Shown in pieces: positions 12,108-15,393 of a stretch of 15,393 nt of DNA. The notes beneath the pieces were generated by a model that worked only from the letters and a program-made list of their open reading frames with translations, was not told where the DNA came from and did not search any database. The number at the start of each line of letters is the position of its first letter. The first letter of the stretch is position 1. Position numbers and translations under genes: made by a program. Source of the stretch: Pseudomonadota bacterium (lineage in GTDB: Bacteria; Myxococcota; Myxococcia; Myxococcales; Myxococcaceae); the NCBI GenBank assembly GCA_023423535.1, contig JAFAFL010000011.1, forward strand, positions 1-15,393, written 5' to 3'.

Positions 12108-12541
12108 CGCTGCGCTCCGGAGGCCTGCGCGGCCGCGTGCGGGTTGTCCTTGCCCGAGGTGTCCAGGCGGTGGGGGTCGTGACAGGTGAAGCAGCTCTGC
12201 GTGCGGCCGCGGCTGTTGGTGACGCTCTGCACCTCGCGGGTGTGGCAGCCGTCACAGCGTTGCGGCTGCGGCGTGCGGGTGAAGCCTTCGCCGGTGGGGC
12301 CGTGGCACACGTAGCACTGCACGAGGTTCAGCCCGTGCGGCCCTGCGTCCCACGCCTCCACGAGCCGCCGGTCCGAGTCCACGTGGCAGCTCTGGCAGGA
12401 CGCGTCCGACTTCTTCACCGTGGGATGGGGACCGGCCGCAGGTCCTCGGGAGGGGTTCTGCGCCCCCTTCCCGGCGCAGGCCGCGAACGCCAGGGCGGCC
12501 CCGACCAGCGCAGGAAGGAGAAAGGCTCTAGTGACTCTCAT
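12104..12541 (-). CDS. Tetraheme c-type cytochrome, probable electron donor to NapA (NapM-like)
   Basis: This is a 145-aa exported cytochrome starting MRVTRAFLLPALVGAALAFAAC. Cys22 may be a lipidation site, although Phe at -3 is not the best lipobox. Four CxxCH sites are at 49-53 (CQSCH), 76-80 (CYVCH), 96-100 (CDGCH) and 117-121 (CFTCH). ATG 12541 is chosen because GAGGA lies 7 bases upstream and a signal sequence follows; the longer frame to 12616 crosses the promoter. The gene is first in a coupled operon with napA and napD. Tetraheme NapM cytochromes occur in Desulfovibrio nap operons with monomeric NapA, so a similar role is likely. A general tetraheme cytochrome with another partner cannot be excluded. 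Confidence 0.85.
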   Translation of the reverse strand: MRVTRAFLLPALVGAALAFAACAGKGAQNPSRGPAAGPHPTVKKSDASCQSCHVDSDRRLVEAWDAGPHGLNLVQCYVCHGPTGEGFTRTPQPQRCDGCHTREVQSVTNSRGRTQSCFTCHDPHRLDTSGKDNPHAAAQASGAQR

Positions 12542-12599
12542 GGTGAATCCTCGGAGGAGGAGGTGGACGGGCTGTCGCGGGCATCGTGTGGAGCCGCTA

Positions 12600-12615
12600 A
12601 GCAACCGGAGGGCCA
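12600..12615 (-). promoter_or_regulatory. Sigma-54-type promoter of the nap operon
   Basis: On the minus strand the sequence is TGGCCCT-CCGG-TTGCT. The -12 element is perfect and GG-N10-GC spacing is exact. The predicted start near 12589 leaves a leader of about 48 bases to ATG 12541. The dyad operator lies about 77-95 bp upstream. Confidence 0.75.
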
Positions 12616-12691
12616 CCGGCGCCTCCCGAGTGAAGCGCAGCGCGCGCGAGCTCCCCGGGCGCGCGTTCCGGATGCCGGGGCCCGCACCGGA

Positions 12692-12709
12692 TCGGATGTC
12701 GGGATCCGA
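12692..12709. promoter_or_regulatory. Dyad operator / enhancer site between nap and the divergent porin-like gene
   Basis: TCGGAT-N6-ATCCGA occurs here with the same arms and spacing as at 3279-3296. It lies between two divergent sigma-54-type promoters (12600-12615 and 12761-12776), so one bound activator could serve both. Confidence 0.65.
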
Positions 12710-12760
12710 AATGTCCCAACCTCCGCTCGACGTGGCGCACGGCGCGGGGGCGCGGGCGTG

Positions 12761-12776
12761 TGGTCCGGCGTTTGCT
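12761..12776 (+). promoter_or_regulatory. Sigma-54-type promoter of the outer-membrane protein gene
   Basis: TGGTCCG-GCGT-TTGCT has a perfect -12 element, one to two differences in the -24 element, and exact GG-N10-GC spacing. The predicted start near 12788 gives a leader of about 70 bases. Confidence 0.7.
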
Positions 12777-12858
12777 CGAGGTGCTGCGGCAGGACTTCAA
12801 CCCCGAAGCCCGAACACGCGGAGCGCCAGGACCCGCGCGCTCCCAGAGGATCCAGACG

Positions 12859-13827
12859 ATGGCCCCCCACAGAAAGCTGCAGACCGCCGCACTGACCCTG
12901 TCCGCCACCCTGCTGCTCGGAGGCACCGCGGTGGCGACGCCGCAGGCCGACGTCACCGCCGACGTCACCGCCGGGGTCGCGCCGCCCGTGACGGCGAAGC
13001 CGAAGCCGGTGCCCTACTCGCTTCCCTGGCAGCTCCGGCCGGTGACCGCCGGCAACGTCGTGCGCTCCGACACCGCTGTGGCGATGACCACCGGCGCCGA
13101 CGGCTCGAGCGGCACCACGGTGGCGAGCATGCTGCTCGTCTCCTACAAGGTGCTCCCCAACTTCGCGCCGCTGGTGCGGGTGGGCTACGTGAACAACAAC
13201 CCGAGCGGCGACGCGGCCGCGGGACAGTCGCTGGTGAACCCGGTGGTGGGCGGCACCTACACCTTCGTGCTCTCGCCGGAGCTGAAGCTGGGTGCGTTCC
13301 TCGGTGTGGCGGTGCCGGTGGGCATGGGCGGCGGCAACACGCCCGACGCGCCCACCGCGGCGGCGGCGCGCTCCGGCATCCTCGCTCGGTCGGCGATGGA
13401 CAACGCCATGTTCGCGGTGAACGACCTCACCGTGTTCCCGGGCGTCGATCTCTCGTACCAGAAGGCCGGCTTCACCGTGCAGGCCGAGGCCACCGTGCTG
13501 CAGCTCACCCGGGTGCGCGGTGAGGACGTTCAGGCGGACGCGTCTAAGACGAACTTCACCAGCGGCCTGCACGTCGGCTACTTCTTCCACCCCATGTTCT
13601 CGCTCGGAGGAGAAGTCCGTCACCAGCGGTGGATCGTCCCGCCGGCCGCGGCGAAGGGCACGCCGGCGATGCACAACACGACGGCTGCCGTCGGGCCGCG
13701 CTTCCACTTCAAGCTCGGTGACGGGTACTGGCTGCGCCCGGGCATTGCGTACGCCACCGGCTTCGACAAGCCGATGACCGCGTCCAGGTACCAGATCGTC
13801 CAGGTGGACCTGCCGCTGGCCTTCTAG
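12859..13827 (+). CDS. Putative outer-membrane beta-barrel protein
   Basis: This is a 322-aa exported protein of unrecognised family. ATG 12859 follows GAGGA by about 8 bases, and MAPHRKLQTAALTLSATLLLGGTAVA is a typical signal peptide, probably cut after AVA. The mature part has alternating amphipathic strands (for example SMLLVSYKVL, APLVRVGYVNN, LKLGAFLGVAVPVG, LHVGYFFHPMFSLGGEVRH). It ends QVDLPLAF, with the C-terminal Phe used as a barrel-assembly signal. It diverges from the nap operon and shares its operator. A role in letting nitrate or nitrite cross the outer membrane, or in cytochrome support, is inference from position alone. Confidence 0.7.
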   Translation: MAPHRKLQTAALTLSATLLLGGTAVATPQADVTADVTAGVAPPVTAKPKPVPYSLPWQLRPVTAGNVVRSDTAVAMTTGADGSSGTTVASMLLVSYKVLPNFAPLVRVGYVNNNPSGDAAAGQSLVNPVVGGTYTFVLSPELKLGAFLGVAVPVGMGGGNTPDAPTAAAARSGILARSAMDNAMFAVNDLTVFPGVDLSYQKAGFTVQAEATVLQLTRVRGEDVQADASKTNFTSGLHVGYFFHPMFSLGGEVRHQRWIVPPAAAKGTPAMHNTTAAVGPRFHFKLGDGYWLRPGIAYATGFDKPMTASRYQIVQVDLPLAF

Positions 13828-13844
13828 CCGCGGTGGCGACTGTG

Positions 13845-13880
13845 GCCTGGAGCGATCCGCACTGTGCCGTCGCTCCAGGC
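13845..13880. terminator. Hairpin downstream of the outer-membrane protein gene
   Basis: GCCTGGAGCGA and TCGCTCCAGGC form a perfect 11-bp stem around a 14-base loop, starting 17 bases after the stop at 13827. No T-run follows. It sits between converging units and probably acts in both directions. Confidence 0.65.
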
Positions 13881-13884
13881 GTCC

Positions 13885-14387
13885 TCACGCCCCTGCGCTC
13901 GCGCCCACGAGGTAGAGGGCGGTGCCGCGCTCGAGGAGTGCGGTGAGCTGCCGGGCGCGGTGGCGGACGGTGTGCTGCGCGTAGAGGCGCGCGCGGGTGG
14001 ACTCGGCGAGTTGCGCCAGGGCCGAGTCATCCAGCGCCAGCGCGGCCAGCACGTCCACGCCGTCTTCGGCGACGAGGACCTCGCGAAGGACACGACGCGG
14101 CGCGCGCCGAGGCTCTCGCGCAGGACATCCACCGTGCTGCCACCTGTGCTCGTCAGGATGAGGTCGAAGCCCTCGAGCCTGGCGTCACCGATCCAGGGGA
14201 TCGACTCGCCGCGCGACATCCGGCTCGCGGTCAGCGCCGTGTCGCAATCGAAGAAGACCCGGCGCGGGACGTTCGACGAGAGCACCAGCGCGCTCGCCTC
14301 CAGCGCATCCGGCGATTCGGAGAGGACGACCGCCGCGTCGGCATCCACCAGCGCGCGGCGAGCACGCGGCACCGCGCCAGGGCCGGC
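13885..14387 (-). pseudogene. Remnant of a CgeB-like glycosyltransferase, internally deleted and frameshifted
   Basis: Two blocks in different frames resemble the ends of one CgeB-type glycosyltransferase. The upstream block (about 14387-14090) reads RRALVDADAAVVLSES through VPRRVFFDCDTALT, WIGDARLEGFDLILTSTGG and LRESLGARRV. The downstream block (14085-13885) reads REVLVAEDGVDVLAALALDD to RQLTALLERGTALYL and a stop TGA at 13885. The middle of the enzyme (about 150 residues in relatives, from memory of the family) is missing at the join near 14085-14095, where the frame also changes. The N-terminus is missing too, fused to AraC sequence. Family assignment is from pattern only. Confidence 0.5.
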
Positions 14388-15058
14388 CGCATGCAGCAGC
14401 GCCACCGCGCGGCCGAAGCGCACCACCCGGCAGTGCACCTTCGGCGTGAGCCCCACCGCCTCGCGAAACCGGGCGAGGAAGTGCCGGTGGCTGAGGCCGG
14501 ACCCCTCGACGACGGCCGAGACCTCTGCGCCCTCCGCGAAGCGCTTCAGCGCCGAGCGCATGAAGGCTCGCGGCGCGCGGGCGGTCGGCAGCCGGAGGGA
14601 AGCGAAGAGCCTCTCCACGAGCAGACGCTCGAACAGCGGCAATCGCAAGGGGCCGGCCTGCACCTCGTTCAGGCGCTGCCGCTACTCCTGCACGCGCGCG
14701 CCCCACACATCGCTCAGCGCCACGTGTTGGCCCGAGAGAGCGCGTCCGCCGGAACCCCGAACAGAGCGCGCGCGGCGCCGGGACGAAGCATCGAGCCCGC
14801 CTCTCCCTCCCGGCGGAGGTAGGCCGCCGCGCGTGCGCCGCCCACCACGCCGCCGTGGATCTCCGCGCGCACCCGCAGGCTCCCGTCCATCACCCGGAGC
14901 GGCGCGTCCCCCAGTCTCAGCACGAGGTGGGTCGCGTCCGTCGGCAGCACAGCCTCGGCCGCCTCCGCCACCTCGCCGCTGCCGTTGCCGCACGACTGCG
15001 CCCAGAGCGTGGACACGAACGGGCGCAGCGCCGCGCAGGGAAGGCGGAAGGTGATCAC
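14370..15058 (-). pseudogene. Broken AraC-family regulator (N-terminal sensor plus first HTH)
   Basis: Coding starts at GTG 15058 (MITFRLPCAALRPF) after AAGGCAG. The N-terminal part (VLPTDATHLVLRLGD, GSMLRPGAARALFGVPADAL) resembles the DUF6597-type sensor region of AraC regulators. An extra two bases in a CTCTCT run near 14733-14739 shift the frame. Removing two bases restores ALSGQHVALSDVWGARVQE, which then meets an in-frame TAG at 14682-14684. The same frame continues as RQRLNEVQAGPLRLPLFERLL and the first AraC HTH (SAVVEGSGLSHRHFLARF, then GLTPKVHCRVVRF). Sequence after ALLHAA, including the second HTH, is replaced by glycosyltransferase sequence near 14370-14387. With two lesions and a truncation it is not functional. 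Confidence 0.7.
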
Positions 15059-15179
15059 GCCTGCCTTCTATCGCAGCGGCGCAGAGGGCCTCCGCCGGGA
15101 CGGCGCCCGTCCGCTAGAGGATGCCTTTGAAGCGGCCGCTGACATCCAGCGCGTCTGCGGAGGTACTGCGGCCCTTCAC

Positions 15180-15393
15180 GCAGCCCGGATGTTCAGCGAA
15201 GGCGCCGCGTTTCTCACCCGCCGCGCGCTCTCGCTGCGGGACCGTCCGGACTTCCCCGCTCGCCGTCGCCACACGAGCACCCCGCGCGGCATCCACTGGA
15301 AGACCGGCACCTCGTTCGGCAACCGGGACGCGTGGGCGGCGGGCTCGGATGCGAGGCACACCGCGGTGGTGTGGACGGGGAACCTCGACATGA
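15180..15393 (+). pseudogene. pbpC: 5'-truncated pbpC fragment running off the right end
   Basis: In frame with the terminal repeat the translation is AARMFSEGAAFLTRRALSL, then RDRPDFPARRRHTSTPRGI, HWKTGTSFGNRD. This reads as genuine PBP1C sequence just before and at the KTGTS motif. Family resemblance fades upstream of about 15180, and the minus-strand araC remnant starts at 15058, so there is no room for the transglycosylase domain or the SxxK motif. The frame stays open upstream with GTG at 15051 as a possible but unconvincing start. The gene is therefore either cut at a rearrangement joint or joined artificially. Confidence 0.6.
15277..15393. repeat. Right copy of the 117-bp terminal direct repeat
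   Basis: This is identical to 1-117. Overlapping the two copies gives a closed sequence of 15,276 bp, a multiple of three, with pbpC in frame across the join. Confidence 0.97.

Noticed and set aside
12542..12616. Longer N-terminus for the tetraheme cytochrome starting at 12616
   Set aside because: It would run through the sigma-54-type promoter and put a non-signal stretch before the export signal; GAGGA supports 12541.
12760..12858. Longer N-terminus for the outer-membrane protein starting near 12760
   Set aside because: It overlaps the promoter at 12761-12776 and buries the signal peptide; the ATG at 12859 has a good ribosome site.

Overview
The window is very GC-rich, with G/C favoured at third codon positions. 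It looks like a myxobacterium of the Anaeromyxobacter type (Myxococcota). That placement is inferred from base composition, multiheme cytochromes, a monomeric-type NapA, NrfA with a CxxCH first heme site, and heavy use of two-component and sigma-54 control. No rRNA or marker gene confirms it.

Layout. 1-803 (+) is the 3' end of a penicillin-binding protein 1C gene. 804-1208 holds no gene but contains the 3' half of a tRNA-Phe(GAA) and a terminator. 1209-12541 is one long minus-strand block, transcribed from high to low coordinates: a tetraheme cytochrome, napA and napD; then a heme-c sensor kinase, a sigma-54 activator and a NarX/PilJ-like hybrid kinase; then nrfH and nrfA. A divergent outer-membrane protein gene lies at 12859-13827 (+). 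13885-15058 (-) is a decayed mosaic of a CgeB-like glycosyltransferase fused to an AraC-family regulator. From about 15180 the pbpC sequence reappears.

How it works together. The block encodes dissimilatory nitrate reduction to ammonium: NapA reduces nitrate to nitrite, and NrfHA reduces nitrite to ammonium using menaquinol. Between the two enzyme modules sits a three-gene, translationally coupled signalling operon with two membrane sensors and an activator carrying receiver domains at both ends (REC-AAA+-HTH-REC). I find sigma-54-type elements (GG-N10-GC) ahead of four transcription units: napMAD, the divergent porin-like gene, the sensor operon and nrfHA. An identical dyad, TCGGAT-N6-ATCCGA, lies upstream of the nrf promoter and between the divergent nap and porin promoters. 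Together these suggest a self-contained sigma-54 nitrate/nitrite regulon whose activator is encoded inside it. This is the most interesting system in the window.

Topology. The first 117 and last 117 bases are identical, so the sequence closes into a circle of 15,276 bp. The pbpC frame continues across the join, but pbpC lacks its 5' part, and I see no replication, partition or integrase gene. The closure may mark a tandem duplication, an excised circle or an assembly effect.
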